From Spirogloea muscicola (Eukaryota; Streptophyta; Zygnematophyceae; Spirogloeales; Spirogloeaceae), in the NCBI GenBank assembly GCA_009602725.1, contig WELB01000005.1, positions 215,972-244,501 of the forward strand: a stretch of DNA of 28,530 nucleotides, given 5' to 3'. Under the pieces are notes generated by a model. It saw only the letters and a program-made list of their open reading frames with translations, was not told the origin of the DNA and did no database searches. Shown in pieces: positions 8,896-19,989 of this stretch. The translations under genes and the position numbers were made by a program. Each line of letters begins with the position of its first letter. Positions within the stretch are counted from its first letter, which is position 1.

Positions 8896-11583
8896 TCAAG
8901 TCCGACCGTGCGTGCTAACTGCCTGCAGATCTATGCTCTGCTGCTCGTTTGCATTGGCCTCAGGCTCCTCCAGTGACGAAGTTGCACGCTCCTCGCCACT
9001 GCCCAGCATCTCAAAGGAGTTCGGTGTCCACCGTGCTATGAGGTGCAGCCGGAACGGCGCCAGCTGAAAGCCAAGCAGCCTCTGGTCCAGTCACAGCAGG
9101 CAGCTTGTCAGAAGAACAGCGGCGCATGGAGGGATGAATGAGCGAGCATGCCATCTCACACTAACATTGCCATCGTGGTCATTCAGGCGTGCTCAGAGCA
9201 GGCCACCACAACGGAGTGGCCAGATCGATGTGCTGACACGGTGTGGGGAGATGTATGTGGAACAGCTGATGACAAGTTGCACATTGAACAGATTGACGAC
9301 TATGCAACCGATGTGAAAGCTCATTTCCAGAACAAGCAGATGCTTGAGAATGGTGACCTCTGTTGCATACCAGTATCTGAGCGCCGGCCGGGGAGATGGG
9401 CTGGCCCTCAGTGCAGACAACGTGGTCCGCGACCAGCTCGACCACACCTGACAGCTTAAAGGGTCTCAGGAGCATTTACGTAGCAGCACTTGCTGCATCT
9501 AAGGGTGGCGAGAGGCAACAGCAGTGTCGGCGAGCCTTCGGAGGGCAAGCCTTGGCAAACTTGCAAGTGCGCGGGTTCACACGAGATACATTGGAGCAAT
9601 TGCGCTGCCATGAAGTTATAGTTCCAGACACAATAACAAATGGCCTTGAATCTTGGCAGTGGGTTTTCTTGGGATTCGGTCGTGAGCCCAGCGTCACCTT
9701 TGTTGAGGCGGACGGGCATGCCGTGCTTGCGCAGCAGCGCCTCCATGTCGTGAGAGAATTGCTCCAGAGGGCCCTCCTTCAGCTCGACCTGCCACAATGC
9801 CACGCCAAGCACCGCACAGCTGCTGCCTCAGGCTTGACACCCTCTTCTGTTGTTACTACTCATATTTCTGATTGGCAACAATTTCAGACCTGCATATACT
9901 CGCACTACAGTGCAGATGCACTTGCTCTTCAGGTGGACAAAGCTGATGAGCAACTTGTGCCAAGACAAGCTCTCCTTCACTGTCCTCGTGAATCAGTCAT
10001 AAAGCAGACATCCTGGAGACGGATGCACCTTCCTAAGGACGGGGCAGCTGCACAGCTTGGGCCACAGCTGCGGCCAGCGTGGCTCACCGTCTCCATAGCC
10101 AGGCTGCCCGTCCTGGCATAGTCCAGCTCCTCAAACGACTCAAATTTTCTGCAGAGCAATGATGTGCCAGCCAGGACGAGCGCCACTTTATGCAAGCTCA
10201 GGTAAGAAGGTTATGCAATGAGAAGGCCGTTCTCTCACAACTTACTTCTGGCAGTTGAGCTGCCAGATGAGAGGTTCTCCAGCGTCTGACCTCGACAGCT
10301 ATACAGAGGCTCCATAGTAAGAAGGTAGACATGTGCTGCAGCATCTACTGTGTATAACTATTGTGTGGAGCTTGACAATAAAGGTCCACAAATCGGGGGT
10401 AGAATCTAGGGGCTGTACTTTGGGGCCTTCCGCAGGCGTACCGCACAACCTCGTCATGCTCCAGGTTGGTGAAGAAGAGGCCCCGGTCGCCGTGTATAAG
10501 CTGACCCAACTTGCGGAGGCCCACGGGTCAGCAGGCACCCAGATGACCGAGCTTAGGCAGGCAAAGAGGCGGCCAGAGCGACCAGCCAGTCGTCGTACCG
10601 CGCTCGCCTTGCTGGTACCATCTCCGTGCTCGTCCGCCTCGCTGCGCCCCAGCGCCACCTGCAGCACCTTGTTGGAACCCTGGAAGAATCTGCACATGTG
10701 AAGAGCGCGCCGCCTTCTGAGGCCCTGAGACGTGCCGATCACGACTGCAAGCAGCTAACGCCCGCATGGAGAGGCAGACGGCTTGGCCACTAAGAAGCAA
10801 GCTTGGCCTCAACTCATGGTCCTAAGCCCTTGGACTTTGAGCTCCAGCCCTTATGCCACTCCCCTAACACAGTCATGAATGCCCTCTGTATGCACCTGGC
10901 TGTTTTTAGGAATTACGGTTATAGATTTACGGTTTATGTGACTAGGATAAACCTTAAACCCTCTGTATGCATCTGGCTGGCTATAACAGCTGCTTTTAGG
11001 ATATCAGCAGCCGCATTCTTCTGCCACTGACACCCGGCGGTGGCGCTTGGCAGCGGCTGACGGTCTGAACGCTCTCGTCTTAATGTAATGCTCCCAGTTT
11101 GCGCAGCAGGCCCACTGAGACTACACACGCGCTGCTGCGTCTCGCCAGTCAGTCGTGGCACCATCACGGGCCACTCCTTCGAAGGCGGGCCATGGAGGAT
11201 GTCTTCCAGGCTCTACTCACTAAGTTACACTTGACACCTGACTTTTACCGGGTGCCCAGTTACCACTGTCCATGAAAGCGGCAGCCTGATGAATGTCGGC
11301 CACTCAGACTGCCATAGCCCGTCGCTCGAACCATGGCGGCCACGCCATGGCTGAGCAGTAAGCCGTGGCCGCTGCCGGCCCTAGACCTGACCCTAAACCC
11401 CGAACCCTGAGCCGAACCTGCTGGAGTCCTTGAGCTCGTCGCGGAGGTCCTTGAAGCGGCTGTTGCGGTAGTTCTCCAGCTCGAACACGTACAGCGCGGC
11501 GTAGGAGTCCAGGCAGCCGCGCACGGCGCCGACCAGCGTCACCTTGGCGCCGCGCCCCTTGCGCTTGGCCTTGGACAGCGTCA
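8896..11583 (-). CDS. MRT4: MRT4 (MRTO4), 60S ribosome assembly factor, 5'-partial
   Basis: MRT4 is the nucleolar paralogue of P0 that holds the P-stalk site on pre-60S particles until P0 replaces it. Visible exons in coding order: 11583-11418, 10689-10599, 10500-10442, 10148-10088, 9788-9698, 9447-9371, 9081-8896; all GT-AG, 242 residues visible. Landmarks: VTLSKAKRKGR, AALYVFELENYRNSRFKDL, FFQGSNKVLQVALGRSEADE, HGDRGLFFTNLEHDEVV, FESFEELDYARTGSLAMET, VELKEGPLEQFSHDMEALL, GMPVRLNKGVVELVADHVVC, QPISPAGAQIL, RLLGFQLAPFRLHLIARW. A Glu/Ala-rich tail follows, about 40 residues beyond the conserved end. The first exon (about ten residues, usually MPKSKR-like) falls in the N gap: the acceptor CGCGCAG|TG needs a G from it. 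It converges with the RlmN-like gene. Confidence 0.93.
10881..10980 (+). repeat. Short direct repeat inside MRT4 intron
   Basis: CCCTCTGTATGCACCTGGCTG at about 10882-10902 recurs as CCCTCTGTATGCATCTGGCTG at about 10959-10979. Each is followed by CTTTTAGGA or TTTTTAGGA. It lies in the 728-base intron 10690-11417. Confidence 0.6.
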
Positions 11584-11658
11584 CTGCGCGCGCGCCCGGC
11601 CGTGTTGGCTTGCTGCGGCGGCGGCGGCGACCGCGGCGGCGGCGGCGGCTGCGCAGCG

Positions 11659-12462
11659 NNNNNNNNNNNNNNNNNNNNNNNNNNNNNNNNNNNNNNNNNN
11701 NNNNNNNNNNNNNNNNNNNNNNNNNNNNNNNNNNNNNNNNNNNNNNNNNNNNNNNNNNNNNNNNNNNNNNNNNNNNNNNNNNNNNNNNNNNNNNNNNNNN
11801 NNNNNNNNNNNNNNNNNNNNNNNNNNNNNNNNNNNNNNNNNNNNNNNNNNNNNNNNNNNNNNNNNNNNNNNNNNNNNNNNNNNNNNNNNNNNNNNNNNNN
11901 NNNNNNNNNNNNNNNNNNNNNNNNNNNNNNNNNNNNNNNNNNNNNNNNNNNNNNNNNNNNNNNNNNNNNNNNNNNNNNNNNNNNNNNNNNNNNNNNNNNN
12001 NNNNNNNNNNNNNNNNNNNNNNNNNNNNNNNNNNNNNNNNNNNNNNNNNNNNNNNNNNNNNNNNNNNNNNNNNNNNNNNNNNNNNNNNNNNNNNNNNNNN
12101 NNNNNNNNNNNNNNNNNNNNNNNNNNNNNNNNNNNNNNNNNNNNNNNNNNNNNNNNNNNNNNNNNNNNNNNNNNNNNNNNNNNNNNNNNNNNNNNNNNNN
12201 NNNNNNNNNNNNNNNNNNNNNNNNNNNNNNNNNNNNNNNNNNNNNNNNNNNNNNNNNNNNNNNNNNNNNNNNNNNNNNNNNNNNNNNNNNNNNNNNNNNN
12301 NNNNNNNNNNNNNNNNNNNNNNNNNNNNNNNNNNNNNNNNNNNNNNNNNNNNNNNNNNNNNNNNNNNNNNNNNNNNNNNNNNNNNNNNNNNNNNNNNNNN
12401 NNNNNNNNNNNNNNNNNNNNNNNNNNNNNNNNNNNNNNNNNNNNNNNNNNNNNNNNNNNNNN
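11659..12462. other. Assembly gap of 804 N
   Basis: Unknown sequence. It must hold the first exon of MRT4 (-), the first exon or exons of the GalT-like gene (+) and the shared divergent promoter region. GC-rich triplet runs border it on the left. Confidence 0.98.
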
Positions 12463-12573
<111 letters not shown>

Positions 12574-12574
12574 A

Positions 12575-15426
12575 TCTCCCGAGGTGGCCGCCACGCGGGC
12601 CGGCGGCGGCGCCGCCGACGGCCCCGGCTGGGCCGTACGCGTCGTCCACAACCTCTACCCCGCCGTGTCTGACGACCAGCCACTGGGCGGCGCCGCCGCC
12701 GCCGCCGCCCTCGCCGCCGACGGCGGCCTTGCCGGCTGCGAGTGAGTGCCGAGCCGGGCCGGGAGTTGGGGACCCATCAAAACAAGCCCATGGCGGCACT
12801 CGGCGGCGGCGGCCCCAACTCGGGGGCTGCGAGCCTTGTGCTTACTATAACTTTGAATCGCTTAGCCAATCACGGTAACGTCATTGCAGTAATTCAGCGA
12901 TATTTGATAGTGATAATAAGTGATAGTAAGTGATAGACAATGTAAACTCAATAGCAGAGTGCAGGAAAGTGATACCACTCAAGTTAGTGCCCTCTATCAT
13001 CTCAGCACAGCGCCAGAAAAGCTTGGCAACCCCTTGGTTTCGTGAAGCTGCTATCAAAGTGGTGCCGATGCCATGGCCATTGCCCACAGGCCGCAGCGGT
13101 GCAGCGGCGGCAAGTGCGTGCTGGAGGGCTGCCGCCTGCCCGGCTTCGGCGCGCACGAGGTCGTGGTGGAGACGCCGGCGCACGACGTGGCGCTGGCAGA
13201 CCTGCCCACCGCGCAGGTGGAGTGCGTCCTGCGAGCCTACCGCGACCGCGTCCGCGCCTTCAAGGTCGACAGCCGCTTCCAGTACGTCCAGGTGCGCCCA
13301 CTTCAGCCAACGCCGCCGCCGTCAACAACAGAGCCCTGCACGCACATGATGACACTCGCACAGCCAATTGACTCAGCACTAGCTAATGCATTGCATCGGC
13401 ACTACAAGCAAATGACTACTTGACCAAAGGCTTTACACCTCAGTCAACATAATTTACTGAGAAATGGCAATGTCCTATTACATGGAGCGTCGAGTGTTTG
13501 TCTTGAGAGTGAGGTATTGAATGCTTCAGCTGGGCCTGGCGTGGCGTTCGCGCGCAGCTGTTCAAGAACCACGGCAATGCGGCGGGCGCATCCATGACGC
13601 ATTCGCATAGCCAGCTGCTGGCGCTGCCAATTGTGCCACGGGCAGCTGCAGAGCAGCTCGACAAAGCGCGCAGTTTCCATGAGCGCAATGACGGCGCCTG
13701 CGTCTTCTGCCGCCTCGTCAAACACGAGACTGAGGAGGTCCGGTGCCCATGCAGCGCACTGGCAGCTCCAGTCGCTGGGCATCATGGTCGCGACAGTGGC
13801 TGACCGCCGCAGGAGTGTGACGGGCGACCGGGGCCCCCGTTGACGACCAGGTTGCGTGGTGCAAATCCAGGATATGGCGCGTCTCATTGACAGGAATAAG
13901 AGCTTCGTGGCTGTGGCCCCCTTTGCCCCCCGCTTTGCTTACGAGACCTGGTAACACCCATAGAGCCACCACACCCTCTCAGCAACCTGTGATTCTTGAC
14001 ATGGGCCGTCTCTTCAGCATCTTACTGGTGGCTGGGTCCCGCTGACTTCGACTTACTAGATAGCAGTGTTTAAATACGGCGTGCACAACCTGAATGAGCC
14101 ACTTCGATGGGCAGCGAGGCTTGCTTTCCTTTCCATCGTCGCATGCTATAGAATGCGGTCATCATTGAGTCTACAGCGCTCCCAGGCACTCGCGATACAC
14201 CAGCATGCTGGTCGTGCACTAGCACAGGCTAATGGCTTCCGTAGTGGTGGTTTGGCGCCTCAGCTTAGCTTGTCAGATATGCATGTGCTCACTCGGGGAT
14301 ATTAGTGTCCCCCTTAGCCAGCTCATTACCCAGTTAACAGGTCATTTGTAAGGCTTGAATTGGCCTCCCTTCCAATTTCATGCGCACCGCGCGCCTTCTC
14401 TCTCTCTTTCCAAGTGCAGATGTGTTTTTGACCAGCATCTAGACTTCTGCCTTTGAAGTCCACTACCAGCTCCTGCACAAATTTGCTGTGGGCATTGTGG
14501 AAGGACTAAAATTAGCAGCATGGCTCCGCACGGTCGTCCCTCCTGCAGGATCATCCCTGCGCAGCGGCATGTCTCCAACTTTGAGTGCTCCACTGATGAG
14601 GAGGTCAGCAGGCCGTGAACTTCAATTTATGCCAGCATCTGCTCGTCCAGTTTGCATGGCCGCTAGCTGTGCCCTTTCCTTTTGCTTCCACTTTTTCTAC
14701 GTCAATTTCTAGCTTCAAAGTTGCAGCCATCCTGACGGAGGTGTAAGGCAGCTGAGCATATTCACATCTCAAATGCTCAAGCCAACTAAATCCAAGCCCC
14801 CATCCGATTTATACTACACTAAGTCCCACACAGTCCATTGGTGTCCATGCCTGCAATGAGCGCATCCAACTATCAGAACTTGCTTCATGCTTTCAGCTCA
14901 CAGACCTTGCGGAGATCCTGAAACGAATGCTGCAGCGAATCAACAAAGCACTTGACACCCCTCCCTACAACTACGTCATCGATACCGCGCCTCTCCAGGT
15001 TGCTCAAACAGTACCTTGACCGTCTACGCCTCTCCTACCCTACCTTTCTCCTTCGAAGTGCATGGAGCTGCTTGTGCCAATGCATTCAGGATGTCTGCTC
15101 AACCTGCTCGAGGAACAAGTCTTGCTCGCATGTGTAATACACTTGCTGCCAGACTTTCTCTTGGTAATGCGGTAGCAGTTGTGCCTGCAAGTTCTTTGGT
15201 CCCAACGCCAGGAAGAAAGTCATGGCTGGGAGCTCATTGCACATGGGGGCTCAAACGAGATTTGGTTGCTCAGGACGATGAGGGCACCTATACCTTTTAC
15301 GACTGGCACATGCGCATTGTGCCCCACCTGGTGGAGATGGGTGGCTTCGAGCTCGGTAGTGGGTGCCACATCAACAGCACGCTGCCGGAGGAGGCCGCCG
15401 AGGTCCTCCGGAATGTGCAGCTCTGA
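12575..15426 (+). CDS. GalT-type hexose-1-phosphate nucleotidyltransferase / ADP-glucose phosphorylase-like, 5'-partial
   Basis: HIT-superfamily enzyme that moves a nucleotidyl group through a histidine intermediate; the closest family I recognise is the plant GalT-like ADP-glucose phosphorylase. Exons: (12575)-12741, 13090-13291, 13558-13737, 13871-13950, 14549-14603, 14897-14998, 15274-15426; all GT-AG, 312 residues visible, TGA 15424-15426. Landmarks: GWAVRVVHNLYPAVS, GAHEVVVETPAHDVALADL, NAAGASMTHSHSQLLALPIV with the HxHxQ nucleophile motif as HSHSQ, GACVFC zinc-type cysteine pair, KSFVAVAPFAPRFAYETW, IIPAQRHVSNFE, PPYNYVIDTAPLQ, YDWHMRIVPHL and GGFELGSGCHINSTLPEEAA. The N-terminal CPFC/PGNE part is missing at the gap. 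Between NLYPAV and GAHEV there is an Ala-rich insert ending in four cysteines at exact five-residue spacing. Sugar and nucleotide specificity cannot be read from sequence. Confidence 0.92.
14307..14421 (+). repeat. Dispersed repeat A, copy 1 (GalT intron)
   Basis: The order TCCCCCTTAGCCAGCTCATT, GGTCATTTGTAAGG, CATGCGCACCGCGCGCCTTC and TCTCTCT...GTGCAGA is shared with 16223-16325. By eye about four bases in five agree, with small gaps. It lies in the intron 13951-14548. Confidence 0.75.
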
Positions 15427-16222
15427 TAACCCTGTGCTGCTCGCCTACGCTTTCGTCGATGGTGTTGCTAAGATGTTGTGGCCCATTTATTCCAGCTACT
15501 TCAGAGTCTCCCACACGTACAAGAATGATATCTTGTACTGAAGCCTTGCAGTACTTGCAAGCACCAACGTGTGTAAGAAAGCCTGAGCTCATTGTGGACA
15601 ATACTATAATGGCTCAACATGAATTCATAATAGCAGTGGAGTGTCAGCCCAGTGGACTGACGAGAAGGGCATACACCAGCCGGGCAAGAAGGAGCTCACT
15701 TCCAGTATCCTACTCTCAATGACTGAGGACCAGGGCAGGTTGTTCTCTAAAGCCCATAATCTTGGGAAGGCCGTGATGAAGATTTTGAATATCAAACCTG
15801 AGCGTTGTTGCTGGGAAGCCTTGCCGATATCTTGAAACCACAGCCTCCTGCTTTCCTTGTTTAGTTGTTGCTGAGAATTGAGAAATACATGTGGGGCTCC
15901 ACCAGCAGACCTCAGCACGTGTGCGTGTGCAAAGTCGTGCTCTTCTCATGTCGTTGCCAGATAAGCTTTAAGGGGCCCTGGCATCATCAACCTTGAGTGA
16001 CTCTCAAGAATACTGCAACTCAAAGCAGCACCAGAGAGAAACGGATGTATGCTGCGGCACTGTTGCCTCTCAAGGAATACAGAGTCAGGAAAGCGGCCCC
16101 ACAGTCAAGTCCGCTTTATGATTTGTATCGAGGACACTTTACTTCTGATTGGTCGTTTGTGACATGAATCTTGCATGCTTAGTCATAGCTTTTTCCATCA
16201 ATCAGGCATGGTCAATCACTCT

Positions 16223-16325
16223 TCCCCCCTTAGCTAGCTCATTACCCCGTAATAGGACATTGGTAAGGTTAGAATTGCCTCACTTTCAATGTCATGCGCA
16301 CCGCGCGCCTTCTCTCTGTGCAGAC
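16223..16325 (+). repeat. Dispersed repeat A, copy 2
   Basis: It matches 14307-14421, including CATGCGCACCGCGCGCCTTC and TAGCTAGCTCATTACCC, in the same orientation and 1.9 kb away. One copy is intronic and the other intergenic, so the sequence is mobile or duplicated rather than conserved for coding. Confidence 0.75.
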
Positions 16326-16719
16326 CTTTTGACAGATTGTCATCAGCTACCGCCCTTGGCAGGGCCACTCGAACTCACATCGAGCCCTTGGAGTTCTTCA
16401 TGCATACGGTGGGACAAATCTGTTCCACTTGTGACTTCACCGTGGATTGCTTTAGTAATAGCGCGCAGTATTAGTTGCTTCTCAGAGAGAGGCTTACTGA
16501 GCAGGCCCTTAGCCTGCTTAGCAGTGCGCTGTGAGCAGCCAAGGCCTCGAGTATCCAAAGAGTCCAGTTTCCAGAGCGTCCGACCTGAGGCGAGGAGCAG
16601 ACCCTCAGTTACCATAGGGGGTCAAGACAAACCGCTCAAAGTCAAGACGCTACGCGGCTTGACTTTATGACTGCCACTCCAGCAGTGATACCAGAAGAAC
16701 CAGCTATTCCACAAGTGAG

Positions 16720-16800
16720 GCGATGGCTGTGAGACGCCAGCCCCATTGAACAAGGAACAACAATAATAATAGCTAACGACAAGGTCCGAAGGGGCCCTTG
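16720..16800 (-). repeat. Dispersed hairpin-core repeat, copy 3
   Basis: ATGGCTGTGAGACGCCAGCC, CATTGAACAAGGAAC and GGTCCGAAGGGGCCC follow the same order as the copies at 2.8 kb and 5.69 kb (GGCTGTGA..GCCAGCCC, then ..TTCGAAGGGG). The inner 20 bases differ. Confidence 0.55.
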
Positions 16801-16928
16801 ATAACGTCGCCACTGTGCCGCTCTGGCGGCAGCCGAGGAGCCTGGCGAGGCCGTGGCCAGCTCTCTCGGCCCATCTGGCGTAGTGGCTGTCGTTGCTGTA
16901 GACCGCCATTGAAGGCGCGCGGATAGCA

Positions 16929-19900
16929 ATGCAGGTTCGCCAGCGGCTCCAGCCGAGCTAGCTATCAGACGCGCTGCACGCAGCAGCCTTGTCCCAGCGC
17001 TGCCGCCATTAGCTGCAGCGAGGCTCTCACGTCTCGCGCCATGCGTCCCACGTCGATCCGCAGGCCTACCGCACCGCCCTCTTCCTGGCATACGGCCCCC
17101 TCAACTTCTCGCAGCAGGCCTACCTGTGAGTATTGCACATCGTCAAGGCCAACACTGGACTTTCACATTAAGCAGTATTCGTTACCATACACTGGGTTTG
17201 TAATGTTGAAGCTCGTCTACCTCTACCCTTGGCCCTCCATGACCTGCGGTTCTGGCAGCAAACACGCCGAGAAGTTCCGAGAGGCCGATGTGGACCACAA
17301 TCTGGCGGGTCGGCACGTCATTGTGACCGGGGGCAACGCGGGCATCGGCAAAGCGTCCGCCGAAGCCCTCGCTGCCAGGCAAACGCCCATTCCTTGACCA
17401 CAGCCTTTAGCCCTTGACGAGATTTGACGATACTGTGAAGCTAATTTAAATGCAAATAGAACTGAACCTTGTAGATTGAAGCGGAGATGTTGAATCTAAG
17501 AGGAAGCGCCGTCGCTGCATTCGGCGCCAGCTTGGAGCTGCCTGCACGTGCCTGCATCTCGGTCCTGTCCTCATGCACTTTGACAAAGTCACAAGATCTT
17601 GGAAATATGGTGAAAGAGGTTGATAGCAGGTCCAGAGTATAGTCCAGAGCTGCTCAACTTGCTACAAATTCAAATTCTCAAATGTTCTGATTGTGTCATA
17701 CCTGTTCTGAGCTTGTGAAAGCGTCAAGGGAGCTGCCTGTGGACGTCATGAACCTGCTGAGCTTCTCTGGCTAAATGGCGCAGGGGTGCGACCGTGTATT
17801 TGGTGTGTCGGAGCAAGGAGCGTGGTGAGGTGGCCGTTGCCGACATTGTTGCCAAGACCGGCAACAAGGACGTGCATCTTGAGGTGCTTTGGCACTCTAT
17901 GACGTTCAAGACTTGTCTGCTTGCTGGCTGCCTTTATGTCATACGTGCCTGTTCATGACATTGACATGGGCATTGGTGAAGGTAGCACTGCTACACTTCT
18001 GTTCCTCGTTTGGAGAGGCTTCTTTATTGTGCTTGAGAATAAGCCTCTCACAGGAGTGCTTGCTGCGGCACTGCATGCTTTACCATGTAGCTGCCCTCTC
18101 ATCTCTGCATATGGGAGTTACTCTACTTGTGCATGTGGCAGCTCTGCGACCTATCATCCCTGCAGCAGGTCAAGGACTTTGCATGCAAGTACGATACATC
18201 TGGGAAGCCCCTGCATGTGCTGGTGAGTGCGCACCTCCCTATGCTCAATTTTACATCCGGAGAAATCAGACCACAGAAGGCCAGCAGTGTTGACAGTTGC
18301 CAAGTGGCAAAGATGTATAACAGTTGCCAAGTGGCAACGATGTCAATACGTGCATAGAGGATTCTCGACAAATATGCAACATGACAGACTTTTGTCAACC
18401 CTGCCGATTGGGTGAGGCATTGAGGGGTTGTTGAGGTGGACCATGCCAGGTCAACAATGCTGGAATCATGGAGTCAGAGAAGAAGCAATCTGCAGAAGGG
18501 TGCGTGTTCACCTAAATGAAACCTCTTACAGATGGGCTAGTACAGCTATACCTGATTGATACAACGCACTTTCTCTTTCTCGACCCCCTGGTCTCGCCAG
18601 TCCTTTGGCATGACTTCCACGCCGTCAGCCGCGCTATGACTTGTTGAATGTGATTGCTACTGATTTCTTGTGAGTGCGTGTTTGCAGGCTGGAGCTGAAC
18701 TTTGCTACAAATGTGATGGGCGTGTTTGCGATGACGGAGTGCCTGCTCCCCGCTCTGCAGCGCGCAGCCCCGGATGCGAAGGTCATCTCTGTTGCCACTG
18801 GCGGCATCCTCACGGAGCAGCTTGACCTGGACTTGCAGGTACTGGCACTGGGCACTTAGCACAGTTGCGTTGCATTGATCTGGCAACTAAAACCTTGCGG
18901 CACATTTGCCCCCCACTGCTAGACATTGTCGGACTGCATGCAACTGGCTGGATGAGCTTTTGCTCAGACGATATTGCAGTCCTGGGCTCTGATTCAGAAG
19001 AAGCCTCAACTCTGGAATCTAATCAGGTGCATAAGTCAGCTTCTGCAGATGGAGCAGGTCAAGAAATTTGACGGCACACAGGCATACGCCCGCAACAAGC
19101 GCGTGCAGGTTCTGTGCCGCAAACTTTCCTGCTCAGGCTGAGCCGCATGGAGTGTCGTTCAAGGCTTTGGATCTAAGTGTAGGTAGAAGGTGTTGGGTGT
19201 TATATGTCAGAAGGATCTGATGTCAACATTTGGATAGATATTTCTGAGTGTGGTAACGACAGTGCCGGTGGGTGTCATCTCGGAGCCATACGTGATATTG
19301 CCCGCCAGCTGCAGGTGGCGGTCACAGAGAAGTGGGGTGAGCTATACAAAGACACGGGTGTTGGGTTCTACAGCATGCACCCCGGGTGGGTTGACACAGC
19401 TACGCTAAGTCAGAGCATGCCCGGCTTCTACAAGACGTGAGCCGTGCCTCCAGGCTTGAACCATCTCTTTTGAAATACGTCTAGAAGGTAGTCATGCTGT
19501 GGCGTGCAGGAATAATGGAAGTTTTTAGTTACATGGGGGGGCCTACAGTCGTGAGAATTTTGTCTCGCTCTCTGTTCGCTCTTCTTGCCACGGGGCAAAT
19601 TCTGATCGGCTATGACTAGTCAATCTGGCGCGTGTATGATATTTGGGGCGGGTGCACTTCAACTTCTTGGCCAAATGCTTTTCAATTATTGACTCTGTCC
19701 TCTGTTTACTGCTCATGCCTTGACGGAACCAGCTTCAAGTCAAGGCTGAGAACGCCGGATCAAGGAGCAGACACAGTGATGTGGCTCGCCATGCAGCCCA
19801 ACTCGGCGCTCACCCAGGGGGGCTTCTACTTCGACCGTGCAGAGTCTTTCAAGCACTTCAGTGGTGCCGGCACCAAGTATTCCAAGGGGGATGTCGACAG

Positions 19901-19952
19901 GCTGTACTTGATGCTGCGCTCCTTTGCCGGTCTGCAATCTGCGGCCAAATGA
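16929..19952 (+). CDS. Short-chain dehydrogenase/reductase, DHRS12-like
   Basis: NAD(P)-dependent oxidoreductase with a Rossmann fold, closest in motif order to animal DHRS12 and its plant relatives; substrate unknown. Exons: 16929-16934 (tentative ATGCAG), 17019-17125, 17259-17378, 17784-17883, 18142-18222, 18450-18499, 18688-18838, 19049-19108, 19315-19436, 19733-19952; 338 residues plus TGA. Landmarks: YRTALFLAYGPLNFSQQAYL, VIVTGGNAGIGKASAEAL (TGxxxGIG cofactor loop), ATVYLVCRSKERGEV, CDLSSLQQVKDF, VNNAGIM (NNAG), NFATNVMGVFAMTE, VISVATGGIL, YARNK (catalytic YxxxK), FYSMHPGWVDT and GADTVMWLA. The intron 17379-17783 begins GC rather than GT. The first exon is a guess: a TAG at 17010-17012 precedes the CAG at 17018, and no ATG lies in frame after it. 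The usual catalytic Ser in V[ST]SSGG aligns with Thr here. Confidence 0.92.
18293..18343 (+). repeat. 27-bp tandem repeat carrying a palindrome
   Basis: ACAGTTGCCAAGTGGCAA plus GATGT occurs at 18293-18316 and 18320-18343 with one difference. Each copy holds TTGCCA-AG-TGGCAA, a perfect 6-base inverted repeat. It lies in the SDR intron 18223-18449, about 70 bases past the donor. Confidence 0.85.
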
Positions 19953-19989
19953 TGAGGACTGCTCGCTTTCATACCTTTGGGCTGGCCTC

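Larger units (their letters stand above)
15427..16928. other. Intergenic region between GalT-like and SDR genes
   Basis: No exon is supported. It holds 3' flank of the GalT-like gene, repeat A copy 2, a hairpin-core repeat fragment near 16720-16800, and the probable promoter of the SDR gene. Short ORFs here have weak codon bias and no recognisable motif. Confidence 0.6.

Noticed and set aside
10501-10618. A non-canonical MRT4 splice acceptor ending in GG
   Set aside because: Using donor GCG|GTACGA at 10598 and acceptor GGGTCAG|CTT at 10501 gives the same protein length with normal GT-AG borders and better agreement with MRT4 (GTSKAS for GLHKVS).
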